The translations under genes and the position numbers were made by a program. Of a stretch of DNA of 64,000 bases, positions 11,447-22,570 are shown piece by piece. The notes beneath the pieces were generated by a model. It made no database searches and was not told the origin of the DNA. It worked only from the letters and a program-made list of their open reading frames with translations. This stretch comes from Isoetes taiwanensis (lineage: Eukaryota > Streptophyta > Lycopodiopsida > Isoetales > Isoetaceae): NCBI GenBank assembly GCA_021234155.1, contig JAJEKV010000170.1:312001-376000 (forward strand), given 5' to 3'. Within the stretch, counting starts at the first letter, position 1. Each line of letters opens with the position of its first letter.

Positions 11447-12153
11447 AAGTGATATAGTAAAAACGAATTGAACGTAATGTACTAATGAAAGCACTATTTA
11501 TATATACTTTCAAAGATATGGATCAAGGAGATTATACATATAGTACACTTCTCTTGTGCCCAACGTTAGCTTGATTAGAGTGGCAACTGCAGCACGGATG
11601 CGACTTTTTAGATCTCCAAGTCCTTATAGGATATCCAATTGAGTTCAACCTAAAAGCTCTACAATTGCAACTTGATCCTTATTTAGATCAATACACAGTT
11701 CAATTGCTTCACAATCGTGTTTTTGATCGTATGAACCGTAATCAATAAAGAGCCTAATTATCACGAGAAGCTCACTAAAGACTTGAAGGAATCTGGAGCA
11801 ACCTTTCTAGTACTTTCTTTGAAGTAATCCAACTTGGCTTAAGTAGCCTTATAGTGCTTCCTAATCCAATTCCTAAAGTTGTCTCTTAAGGCTAATGCAC
11901 AATATAGGTACATGTATGAGTACTTTGTAAGAAGCCCAAATAGCATGAGCAGTTCGCATCGATCTCGAAGAAATCTAACCTGAGATTAACATTCTTTTTT
12001 GTACTTCCTTGGAAGGAGACCAACTTGACAGTACCAGCCTTTGAGTGAGGGATTCCGAAGCTCGAATGTCTCTCAACCAGATATAAACAACTTGAATATG
12101 TGTGTTAAGTTTTTTTAAATTAAATGCACAGAAATCAAAGTGCATATGTAATC

Positions 12154-12187
12154 GCGCCTTGCACTCTACCAACTGAGCTAGAACGAC
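12154..12187 (-). pseudogene. Truncated tRNA-Lys-like relic B (m2)
   Basis: The minus strand reads GTCGTTCTAGCTCAGTTGG followed by TAGAGTGCAAGGCGCGATT. The 5' acceptor strand and D-arm are intact, but everything from the anticodon loop to the 3' acceptor is deleted, joining directly to the usual 3' flank. Confidence 0.7.
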
Positions 12188-12275
12188 AACGTGGCAAATG
12201 AATAATTAAAATTTTCCATAATTCTGCTTACATCTTATGTGATATAAGAGAGAATTAGTGATAATAACAAGGTGA

Positions 12276-13500
12276 CGGATCAATTGCACTAATGACCTGC
12301 AGTTGCACTAATCGGAAAAAAAGCCATTTTGTTTTCTAAATTCTTGTTATTTTTGGATGCTTGAAGAAAAAAGTGGCCTAAATTTCAAATTGGAGGCCCT
12401 ATTTTAGGGTTAAAATATGTAAAAAAGGGCCAAAATAAAAAATGGAGGTGCCATTTTCGAGCATAAATATAATGGAAAATTTTGAAAAAATTATGCAAAA
12501 TGTCAAAAAGCCGAATACAAAAGATTCACGAATTATACAATAACTGAAAAAAAAAGCAAAAAATGGTGGTATAGAGAAAAAGAAGAGATTTAAAAATCAT
12601 ACATAATCATACTCCTTGTGCCTCAAGGTGGCACAAAGAGTATGATTATGTACTGTGTATGGATGGTCTTGCTTAGTGGACCATCTCGTCCTCTAGGTTT
12701 TGAGTCCCATGTCACAGGTCCCTTGTATGTATTTTTATATTCCTTGATAATAGATTGTCGTCATTCAAAAAAAGAAGAAGAAGAAGAGATTTAAAAATGT
12801 ATTGAGCATATACGCACATAAGAAGCTACTTTACAAAATATGCCCTTGTTAAGGCAGCATTTTAGATTTAAAAAATTACCCTATCTATGCGTGCATAGCC
12901 ACTTGACTATAAAATTTGCCCAATTTAGGGAAGCCACTTAACTATACAAATTTTTTACCTGCTCATTGCCCATGCGCGCATAGCCACTCGACTATACAAA
13001 AAGTCGAGTGCATATAGGCTCAATACAAATTTTGTAATTGCGAGGCTATGCGCACATAGGCTCAGTACATATTTAGTAGTTATGATGCTATGCATTTATA
13101 AGCCATACAAAACCTACTCTTTATTTTATTTCAAAGGTTTTCCAACCACTTTATTATTGAAAATCTTGTATTGTCTAGCTTCTATCATACTCAGCAATTA
13201 AAAGAGAAAAAAACAAATCATTTTGCTTGACTACTGCCACGTTCAAATATGATAAATACATGTTGAATAATAGTAGTGCTCTTCAGAGATGGATCTACAA
13301 TTACGGTTGACTTGGGTAGTACGGCTTACAATAATTTTAGTTTTTCCATAATATCCTAGTGTTGTCAACCAGAAGAAAAAAATTTCAAAGAAGTGGAAAA
13401 TGCATCTCTCATAATGGAAGTAAACTAACTTTTTCTAGCACATTGAACATAGGTTTTCAGACTTGACATGTATAAGAAACTACTCAGCAAAATTACCATG
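12276..13500. other. Gene-free stretch with strong hairpins
   Basis: This stretch separates array units m2 and m3 and is probably inserted material. It holds a 21-bp-arm hairpin (12602-12650), an element-like 3' end running into A-run and (AAG)n near 12765-12788, and inverted or direct copies of a TATGCGCGCATAG-type motif at 12885-13075. That motif cluster includes a perfect 9-bp stem CACTCGACT / AGTCGAGTG at 12985-13010. No gene was seen. Confidence 0.45.
12602..12650. repeat. Near-perfect 21-bp inverted repeat (hairpin)
   Basis: Arms 12602-12622 and 12630-12650 pair at 20 of 21 positions around a 7-base loop TCAAGGT. It could be a foldback element, a transposon end pair or a transcribed hairpin. 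The short loop makes a miRNA precursor less likely but does not exclude one. Confidence 0.8.
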
Positions 13501-15080
13501 ATATTCCAAATTGTATCCTCATAGTTCGAAGGAGAAGTAAGCTTATAAAGCTTGAGAAGTGCGATTTATCTGCGTTTTGAGATTAGCAGATAAATCCGCT
13601 TCTTGAGGCTAGTTGAGAGAGTCCCCCTTGGAGTATTTATAGCCTTGTTGCATTCCTCTCATTTTCATCAGCCGTCTTTGAGCCTCCCCTTTTGTGGTCG
13701 CTTCCCCACACCCAGTTTTAGCCTTGCGTTATAACCTTGCATTATTGAAGTTTTCTTGTAGTCAATGCCTTAGTTTTTCATGTTGATTGGCTCATTGTTT
13801 GACTTCTTGAGCTTGCGATGGTATCTTGTACAATGGGCTGGAGGCTCTCATGCTAAGCATTGTTGTTGGGGCAACTCGTATGTCTTGAATGTTGGGATTT
13901 AAGTGGGGGCGATGTTGAGGGCCCTTGCGCCATGGTGGTAGGCCCTCGTGTGCCGAAGATGTGGCGGCCTTTGTGCCAAGATTGGGGTCCTCGTACCAGG
14001 GGTTTCTTTGTTCCTTTTGCAGATTTGCTCAAAGATGAATGTGGAAACGTCCTTTGCGAGTTTTGCGAGAATTTTGGCATGTTGGGGTCGTGTTGGACAT
14101 TAGCAACGGAGGCCTACAAATCTTTATGAACTTATTTTGAGTTTTGAATCCTTTGTGGTACTTTGACGCCTTTTGTATGCCCAAAAAGGCCGGTGTGCAT
14201 GAGGGGTTATTAGAAGCAATAGGGAAGGGCCACATGGCTCATTCATTCATTCATTCATTCATTCAGCATGTTGTTTCGTTGTGTTGGTTGAGTGCAACTA
14301 GGCTCTAGAAAAACGACGACTTTATAAGTTTGAGAAAAACAAAAATTTAAACTGTAGTTCAAATATCAAGTCTTCATCTCTATCCCCATCGCTTGATTTC
14401 AGATGACAAAATATATATTTGTTTTCTGGAAACATATCCGGGATAAATTATCAACAAAAGAAAAAGAAAACTCTAGAATTTCCACAAAAGAAAACTCCTG
14501 CAAGAAGGAGAAGAATAGAGAAGTTGTAAAAAGATAATTCAATAAATGAAATTCAGTAAGTTTAGAACAATGATGCACAACACCTACTATTCTGCCAAAT
14601 GAATAGAAGCAAGCCTAGCAAATCCGTTATTCCAGCTAGCCTTAGAAAAATGAGCCCAAACCTGACATATTGTTATCTTGTTCCAGAAATGTTTTTGAAA
14701 ACACAAGCACTGTTCTCATTGACAATCTATACTCACTTCAACAATTTGCCTTTGACGGCCCCATGCTCTTATCACTTCCTAACTCAGTCTTTTTGCTCTA
14801 GAAGCATTGCAATCAAAACTTATGAGTGTAACCTTTGTAGATCAAACAAAATGGTTAACATTAGAGTAGTGAATAGACAAAACAAGATGAAAGAAAATAA
14901 CACGTAATCCAAGGATGTGAATAGTAGAGGCCCACAATATTTATTATATCAAAGGAAAGAAGCATGCATGAGACCTTCGAGAACATTTTGGCAAAGAATT
15001 CTAGTGTGACTTATTTCTCTTGAAAGCTCTGCAAATTGACCCATTTCACTCCTCTTAACCTTGACTAAGAACAAACAAAT
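13501..15080. other. Gene-free stretch; (CATT)n tract at about 14238-14265
   Basis: The GC content rises at 13600-14230, where overlapping open frames occur on both strands, but none shows a known domain or coding bias. TATTTATAGCC at about 13637 resembles a TATA box, so this could be LTR or promoter sequence. A short tetranucleotide (TTCA)n tract follows. 14270-15080 is plain AT-rich DNA. Confidence 0.4.
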
Positions 15081-15506
15081 TCAGATCAAATTCAATAGAA
15101 ACAACAAGAAAATCCAACTTGGCTTAAGCAGCCTTATAAACTCGAAGGAATCTAGAGCAACCTTTCTAGTACTTTCTTTGAAGGAATTCAACTTGGCTTA
15201 AGCAGTCTTGTAGTGCTTCTTAACCCAATTCCTAATAGTGATTGTCTCTTAAGGCTAATGCACAACATAAGTACATGTGTGAGTACTTTGTAAGAAGCCC
15301 AAATAGCATGAGCAGCTCGCATTGAACTCGAAGAAATCCAACCTGAGATTAGCATTTTTTTTGTACTTCCTTGGAAGGAGACCAACTTGGCAGTAGCAAC
15401 CTTTGAGTGAGGGATTCTGAAGCTCGAATCTCTCTCAACAAGATATAAACAATGTGCATTAAGTTGTTTTAAATTAAACGTATAGAAATTGAAGTCCATA
15501 TGTAAT

Positions 15507-15579
15507 CGCCATCCAAAAGACTTGAACCCCTGACCACAAAGTTAAAAGCCTTGCACTCTACCAATTGAGCTAAAGCAAC
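15507..15579 (-). pseudogene. tRNA-Lys(TTT)-like relic B (m3)
   Basis: Full-length (73 bases) on the minus strand, with D-arm TAGCTCAATTGGTAGAG, anticodon stem CAAGG / CTTTG and loop CTTTTAA (anticodon TTT). The T-loop TTCAAGT is kept, but the T-stem is poorly paired (GGGG against CTTTT) and the acceptor 5' strand is altered. The shape is tRNA-like but function is doubtful. This copy suggests the B lineage read Lys TTT where A reads CTT, or that it changed by one base. Confidence 0.72.
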
Positions 15580-15734
15580 AACATGTAAATGAGTAATTAA
15601 AATTTTCTATAATTCTACTTATACCTCATGTGATATAGGAGAGAATTAGTGATAATACTACTATGATATAAAAAAATGTTTGTGCAATATATAAGATCAT
15701 TAGATAATAACATTGATAAACATTTTTAGCCCAT

Positions 15735-15807
15735 CGCCATCCGAAGGGCTCGAACCGCCGATCATAATGTTAACAGCCTTGCGCTCTACCAACTAAGCAT
15801 AATGAAG
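15735..15807 (-). pseudogene. tRNA-Lys-like relic A (m3), anticodon mutated to GTT
   Basis: On the minus strand GCTTAGTTGGTAGAGCGC gives the D-arm and CAAGG CTGTTAA CATTA the anticodon arm, now with GTT in the anticodon and a broken stem. The T-arm GGTTCGAGCC and the 3' acceptor strand GGATGGCG are well kept. The 5' acceptor strand no longer pairs. Non-functional. Confidence 0.7.
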
Positions 15808-16265
15808 CACTATACATAATAAAAACGAAAATGAATTTAATGTAACGTACTTTCAAAGATATGGATCAAGGGGACTATACATAGTACACTTCTCTTGTGG
15901 CCAACGTTAGCATGGATGTGACTTTTTAGATCTCCAAGTCCTTATAGGATATCCAATTGAGTTCGACCTAAAAGCTCTATAATTACAACTTGATCCCTAT
16001 TTAGATCAATACACAGTTCCAATTGTCTCACAATCGTGTTTTTCATTGTATGCTAATCGATAAGAAGTCTAATTATGAGACTCTCACTATAAACTCGAGA
16101 GGATCTAGAGCAACCTTTCTAGTACTTTCTTTGAAAGAATCCAACGTGGCTTCAACAGCCTTGTACTGCTTCCTAATCCATTTCCTAAAAGTATTTGTCT
16201 CTTAAGGCTAATGCACAACATAGGTACATGTATGAGTACTTTGTAAAGAGCCCAAATAGCATGAG

Positions 16266-17185
16266 CACTGTGCACATCTCTTGTGTATTGGGAAAGGGGT
16301 TAGAGACCCAGAGCCTTCGTAGATGATGTTCCTAGATAGCCTCATAAATGCAACCTGTGCATAGGAACTTGTCTGGCTGTGGGTGGCGGGGTTAGACCGG
16401 CTGATAAAGAAGGCTTGTCTAGCTATAGTTGATCCCTCTGATGCATAGCGACAGCCAGGAACATTGTGGGCTAGGCCTAATAGCTTGCCACTGAATGTGG
16501 GCAAGGTATGGGCTCGACACCTTCTATGTGATGCGTCGCCTCAATGGGGTTCAAGTCGTAGACGAGCAGTGGCTCTCTAGCTCGCCTGTGGTTGGCATGG
16601 ATCTTCTAGAGGGAAGTGATTCCCTCCTGCCTCATCGGGACTGGGGAGATGCAACCCAGGAGTAGTCCCTCTGACTATGCACCCAGCAGGCTACGGTCAC
16701 ATCCCCAATACTTTTCAGCTTATCGAAAAAGTATGCACAGGAGAGGCGGATGGAGTGGACTACCCAATGGGCATGTTCTTATGCCCGCCAAATCCACTTG
16801 CCACGAATTCTGTCTGCATTATCTTCTGGAGACCCAAGCCGTCAGTCAATCCCCATGAGTCTGAGCCTTGGGTAGGATTTCCCTTCTTTGTTGATGTTAC
16901 TGATATTTGTTTTTCAGATGTTATGTTATGGTGAGTCACCCTTCGAAGTGGATATGTATATTTTGTGATGCCATGTGCTTATATTTTATGCGCTTCTACA
17001 GCTAGTAGATCTCGAGGGAGACGGGACGAATGACACGTCTATTCTTCCCCGTCAGGTTCTTGACCATCATCAAGAACTTGATAATAGGTAAAAGGCCTCG
17101 TGTTAGCAGTTACGCACTGAGAGGAGGGATGAACTCTAGTTCTATACATGCGGGCCACCGTATACGAGCAGGAGGGCGTCACACA
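16266..17185 (+). mobile_element. LTR-retrotransposon fragment (LTR-like, plus orientation)
   Basis: A block of higher GC content inserted in the tRNA-Lys unit. Its 3' part, about 16855-17125, is the reverse complement of 17720-17985, and that copy is followed by a primer-binding-site-like sequence. This makes both arms long terminal repeat sequence of one family. The block starts near TGTGCACATCTC at about 16269. Open frames of 80-98 codons on both strands are unrecognised. No gag, protease, integrase or reverse transcriptase is visible. No clear target duplication was found, and the host unit lost sequence here, so this is a rearranged remnant. Confidence 0.55.
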
Positions 17186-17189
17186 ACAG

Positions 17190-17340
17190 AACTAGGATGG
17201 CAAGTGACATAGTTAAAGCGGATTTAGTGTAATGTACTAATGAAATCACTATTCGTACATACTTCCAAAGATATGGATCAAGGAGACTATGCATAGTTGA
17301 CTTCTCTTGTGGCCAACATTAGCTTAATTAGAGTGGCAAC
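17190..17340 (-). repeat. Fragment of the tRNA-Lys-bearing unit
   Basis: AGATATGGATCAAGGAGACTAT and TTGTGGCCAACATTAGCTTAA match the flank of relic A in the other units. It is the continuation of unit m3 or a neighbour beyond the LTR fragment and stops at about 17345. Confidence 0.75.
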
Positions 17341-17695
17341 TACAGCTATTATATTAACCTATTATATTACAGTTTAGACCTATCATTTTTGGTCAACTGT
17401 GGCCCACTACACACGGTGTGCGCCAGAAGGCATTCTAGAATTTTCAAAAGTGTGCCGGTACACTGCATGAGTAGTTGCATCCTTAATGGCAAAAAAAAAA
17501 AAAACATTTTTTAGATTCTATTAGAATTCAAGCTGCTAATTATTACATATTCCTAGCTAACTGCTATGATGGGGAAAAATAATTCTCCCATTATTCGAGG
17601 CTCATGCTTGGAATTTCAGCTCCAAGACTAAATATCTATGCTGTTAGTACTACTAGGAAATGGCCAGTACTTGATCTTGGCCAACCAAGGTCATT
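17341..17695. other. Gene-free stretch (possible internal LTR-element sequence)
   Basis: If the minus-strand primer-binding site next to it is real, the right part (about 17540-17695) would be the start of the element's internal region. An A-run lies at about 17490. No protein domain was recognised. Confidence 0.35.
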
Positions 17696-17985
17696 GCTCT
17701 AATACCATTGTGCCCATGCTCATCCCTCCTATTAGCGCATAACTACTAAGACGCGACCGTCTACCTATCACCAGGTTCTTGATGGTGGGCAAGAACCTGG
17801 TGGGAAAGAATAGGTTCGTCTCGTCTCCCTCGGGATCTACCTAGTTGCGGAAGCGCATAAAATATACGCACATGGCATCATATAAAATACATATCCACCT
17901 CGTAGGCAGCTAACATAGCATCTGAACAACAAATATCAGTAACATCAACAAAAAAGGGAAATCTTACCCAAGGCTCAGACTCGTA
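17696..17985 (-). mobile_element. 5' LTR end with tRNA-Met(i)-type primer-binding site, minus orientation
   Basis: On the minus strand LTR-like sequence (homologous to 16855-17125) runs into ...GGGCACAA and then TGGTATTAGAGC (17696-17707). That differs at one base from TGGTATCAGAGC, the usual primer-binding site of plant Copia and many Gypsy elements. The LTR is truncated at about 17985, where an AT-rich repeat starts. The coding part is absent or unrecognisable. Confidence 0.65.
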
Positions 17986-17987
17986 GA

Positions 17988-18530
17988 AATATACGTATTG
18001 TTTAATTCTTCTTGATTGTTAAAATTTTCATAAGTTTTAATTATATAAGTTTATCTTTAAATTAAAACTATAATGGTTATAAAAAAAGTTATTTGCTTTT
18101 TGAACTATTGAATTTATTTAGAATTAAACATTTCAAAAATATAAAAGTTTAGCTTTCATTGATTTAGTAAATTTAAAATTTTGCAATCATGATAATTTCT
18201 ATATGAAATCTGATGGGTTTGGTAAGGGATTGACTTAAAAACTATTATGAGAGAATTTCACAAATTATAAATTTTTACACTTCAAAATTTTTTAAGAAAA
18301 GTTTTAGATTGAAATTAATCAAATAATAATAAAGTGAATATTTTAACAATAGTTGATGAAATAAAATACATGGAAATTATATCTATTTTATTAAAACATA
18401 AACATAATCATTTGAATTATTTCAATCTAAATTTTTCTTCCTTATTCAATTTAGATGTAAATTTAGTTCTAAATAGATTAAAGTGAAATTTTAGATTAGA
18501 AAGCAATTTTATACTATAGTAACCATCACA
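17988..18530. repeat. AT-rich dispersed repeat, copy 1
   Basis: From ATATACGTATTGTTTAATT to ACTATAGTAACCATC this about 540-bp block matches 27848-28376 in the same orientation, with scattered substitutions and indels. No open frame is shared. The matched block has sharp ends, implying an inserted element, but I see no terminal repeats or target duplication. Confidence 0.85.
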
Positions 18531-21500
18531 CTTTTGATCTAATGATGAATTGAACAGTTTATTAAAATCAATCAGAGTTAAAAATACATATAATCTGATC
18601 ATGACATCTTTGAAGTATCAATCTTGTTAATTTGGGTTTTTCCGATTTGGCAGAAAATGTTTTTGGATTTTTTTTAAGGTGATTTGTATAAGGTTTTAAA
18701 AGTTTTGCCTGCCGGGAAATATTTCCCGACACCCAAAAATCCAGAGGGTTCCAAATTTTTTCCTTTCTATGTATGCATGCATGCCACGAAGCTCTTTTGC
18801 AATTTTGGCTTAGGAACCTATTACCTAATTGCCCGATTTTCCTCAGTTTCGGGCATTCTAAAGGTGTTTGTTTTGGTGTACATCGGAATTGGAGGATGCC
18901 ATGTTCTATTCATATCATTTTCTTCATCGTGCGGGGTGATTCTCAAGCATGCCATAGTCATCTGAGACTGTTTTTTTAAATCATTTATGTAAGTTTCCAT
19001 CATGTTGATCATTCGGCGGTAACCTTTGTATGATTTTTGCAGAGGAATTTTTCGCCGGGGCTCGGCATGGAGGAAGCCTGCATAATCTCTGCTTAGCCCA
19101 TAATTGTCCAAGGTAAGTTTCTACTGGGTTATTCATATAAAATCTGCAAGTTTTGCTGTGTATTGCTTTTGATTTGAGGCGGCTTGGAGGAGTTGAATCC
19201 ACCCTTGATTGTTGATCTGCGCTGTAATACTTTAATGGCTGCTGCAGGCGGTGGTTGATCATATCTCCCAACGTAAAAGCAATTACCAATACAAAGCCTT
19301 TTTAGTTGTCTCGGTTTTGAGATCATTCATGTTAAGGTAAGTTATGTATATTTTATATGCTCCTACAGTATTATTCACTATATTATAACTGAACAAAACT
19401 GAGGTCTGTAAAATAAGGTATAATTATAGCAGAAACAATCCTAATTCAACTTTACATTTAACACTTTTAACTAATCCAGCTACATGGTGTTATGATGCTT
19501 CATCAACTTCTCCCATATTCAGAAGTCCGAAATTAGCAATTCTTGCATCAATTGATTATTTGATGACGATTGTATACTTGACTTTTTTGTCCAAGATAAG
19601 TATTCATCTGAAAGATCTGTTTATTTTGGAGTCATGCAGGCTTAGGCTGCTTAGATGGGATCTGGGAATGATCAGTGCTTGATTGGTTGAGGATTCCCTA
19701 AAGCAATATTCGCTTGAATTCCTTACATCTTCCACTGTCCTGCATGCTTTCAATTATTGCCAAGTCTTGATTCAGGATCTACATCACATCTTGGGGTTCT
19801 TTATCAAAATGGCTTTATCAAATGGATGTTGCCTTACTCTTTATTACATTGTAGAGGCCTTTCACAAGCTGAACACGAGGATTTTATTTTGAAGCCATAG
19901 CTCCTTACTATTATTTATCAATATTATTTCTTGAAGTCCTAATCTGGACGTTTTATGGATGGATAGCAGAACGACAAAAAATCATGTGCTTTGTTTGGCG
20001 TAATCTAAAATGGCAGCATTTGTGCCTTTCAATTTGATCCTGAAAATATGATATATGTCAATCCTCAGTATTATCCCTGCAATGCATGTGACATTGAGTG
20101 AAAAGACAATAAATTTGGAACCGGAGTCTTCTTGATGCCATAGCTATTGCGCGTATGAATATTTGAAGATATGCCATTGTATTTGAAGATGAACTGAGGA
20201 TCTAGGTAATGGATGATCACATATTTTAGAGCTTTTTGTTTTCTTCTTTAGCAGTTTTGTTTGCATTCATCCATTCTAATATGTGTTGTCTCCATGGTTC
20301 TAGAGCATCTCTCCCTTTGGTTGCTTCCTGCTATGAATACCTCCAATAACCATGGAAGGAAGTCATGTCACAATCTATCTCAAGCTATGAGGCATGTAAG
20401 CTAGCATTTTTCCCTTTGAGTTGTGAGGCAGACTTGCCAAATTGCCAAATACGGGTATTGATAATCCAATTGTGGCACCGTCTTTATCCTTTAATATCTT
20501 TGTTTTTTGGTATTGTGCTGCCATTTGTATCCTTTGTTATTTCTAATTAGAGCTTCTTAATGTTCAGTTATCCACACACCTGAATTTGGTGCAAAATCTA
20601 TTTGCTTATTATGTTAAGTTAAGAAATTTAAGATATCTATTATACTTCGTGTGACAGAATGCTGTACTTGACGGATTATTATTAGAAACTTTTTATAAAG
20701 CAAGTGTCCAACTCCCAAATTATCTTTATTAGCTTTATAGAACTACATTTTTAGCTTAGAATGTCCTCTCACATGGCACATACAATACGTAGGACATATA
20801 ATAATTAATAAAAGAGGCTTATTGAAGTTATTGAAATCTGGGTTTGGTTATGGCAGGGGAGGATCTTGGAGCTCCATATCTCATCTCAATCTGCATTGTT
20901 CCAAGCAAGTTCATGTGAGTAGTTTCTTTTTGGGCACTCTTGCGTGCATTTTCTTGCAGCTCATTACAGCATCAATCTATCATGGGCATATTTCTGTCTC
21001 AAGTTGCTGGTGCATTCATGTCTTTAAGCTTAAACCAAATATTTTGAGATTATTGATGGTCGCTCCAACTCCGGTTCCATTGTTTTATGGGATATGGTAT
21101 ACTACTGCCCTGTTTCCAATTTACAGCTATAAGCATTGTTTGTACTAAATTTGTTCTGTTATATGAATGTGCTTTTTGGCAAAGATGAAATATTGATGAT
21201 ACCTGTGATTGAAGTTGAGAGCTCCTAACCAATGTTCAAAGTTTATGCTGTGAACAAAAGTATTGTCTACATGTGAATAAACATGTTTTCTCTCTTTGTT
21301 CTTTGCTCTAATGAGCCTTAGGATTTGCAATCTTAATTTTGAATGTATTGAACTTCCAGATAATCCTGTGAATGCAAGAGACGCGACCGTAGCACAATAT
21401 TTCCATGCATAATTCTTGGGACATGTTAGTATCTTGCTAATGCTACACGAGCTGTGTTATCCATCCATTTGTTGTAGCTGAAAAGCATAGGGTATGTACG

Positions 21501-22570
21501 CCAGGCAGTTGAATGGTTTGAAAACACCAAGTGCATGCATCTGTTAGATCTATAGCATGATATGATTTTATAGGTTTGCAACCATAATTGAGATGCCATG
21601 TTGGAACTCGCATACTGATATTAGGATTGACATATTGATAGTAGGATTCCTGTAACATTTCTTAAGACTCATCATAGACATGAAAATTATATTGTCTCAA
21701 GACATAAATGTGATCGCATTTGTTTTGTACCGTTCTTGGAAATAAAGCTCTTGGAAATAAGGCTCCTTAGCTTTGCTGCTTCTCTTTTTGGTCTGTTGCA
21801 TCTCTTACAACTTTATGCATTTACCTCAGGTGCAGAGATAGCTGGACATATATTATGAACTTGAAAGGTGAGTTTCTTCCTTCGTTTCTTGAGTTTGTAG
21901 ATATCATATTTAGACTTATACATGCTTTCTTTGTCTTTTGAGGGTTCTAAATTGAGATCACTATTATAACGTAGATAAAGACCAAGATTGCTGGTGCCAG
22001 ACAATCATAGGAATCTAGCTATAATGTTCATCATAGCCTGCAGACATTTCATTTTTGAGCAGCTGAGTTATCGTTTAGAATAGTGTTATGTAAATAGCTT
22101 ATTGAGTGGAAGATTGGGGATTTATGTTCTTGATTCCATCCATGGCTCTTTCATGTTATAGATATCATGTTAGACATAAAGTAATGAAGATTTTGATTGA
22201 CTACAATTAATTGTTGGCCCTGAGATACCACCTTGCTTACTGTACCAGTAGTGCACTTGAAATAGGAAATTTTGCAGTGCCCATTAACACAAGCCTCTGA
22301 GTCTAAAAAGGAGCTAGCAGTAACCATGTTGACTATGACCAGTGTGCAGGGTGATTACAATATTGGAGATGCAAATATTGATCTTCGTATATGCTATTTT
22401 TTTACCATGCCTCCTAGAATTGCTATGCGACATGAAGGTCTAGATGCAATAGAAAGGTATACCAGTAAGTTGGATTGCTCTGCATATCGGGCATCACAAT
22501 GCCTGAGAGTCTACTCCATAATAACATCTATGGAATGGACTGCATGGGCAATCGGCAACCTGACAGTGTA
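18531..22570. other. Long gene-free stretch, no gene recognised
   Basis: Several splice-like sites occur. One example is an acceptor TTTTTGCAG at about 19040 and a donor CCAAGGTAAGT at about 19110 bracketing EEFFAGARHGGSLHNLCLA. No exon series or known domain can be assembled. An untranslated or non-coding transcript is possible. I see no RNA gene, transposon terminus or tandem array. Confidence 0.35.

Larger units (their letters stand above)
10590..12275 (-). repeat. Array of about 1-kb units carrying tRNA-Lys-like relics, minus orientation (units m1 and partial m2)
   Basis: Landmark GAAGCCCAAATAGCATGAGC occurs at 10658 and about 11933, giving a unit near 1.0 kb once the 318-bp MITE insertion is discounted. 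Each unit holds two tRNA-Lys-like segments (A and B) about 180-200 bp apart. It also holds conserved flanks such as AGATATGGATCAAGGAGA, AAGTCCTTATAGGATATCC, GGCTTAAG and CTTGGAAGGAGACCAACTT. Unit m2 breaks off at about 12265. The same units recur at 15.1-16.3 kb (minus) and 25.5-28.6 kb (plus). No protein-coding frame is conserved between copies. I regard it as a satellite-like or tRNA-cluster-derived repeat, not a classical SINE, because the copies are long, lack an A-tail and sit head to tail. Confidence 0.8.
15081..16265 (-). repeat. tRNA-Lys-bearing repeat unit m3, minus orientation
   Basis: This is the same unit as at 10.6-12.3 kb. Landmarks AGCCCAAATAGCATGAGC lie at about 15297 and 16249, with relics B and A between them. 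The unit is cut at about 16266, where LTR-like sequence begins. It resumes at about 17190 with GGCAAGTGACATAG, so roughly 480 bp of unit sequence was lost around the insertion. Confidence 0.8.

Noticed and set aside
13853-14129. Overlapping open frames on both strands in a GC-richer patch
   Set aside because: The frames mirror one another as expected when stops are rare. No family motif or splice-linked partner was found.
19040-19115. Exon of a protein gene (EEFFAGARHGG)
   Set aside because: Splice-like borders exist, but no neighbouring exons or known family could be linked to it. Left as an unassigned possibility in the gene-free entry.
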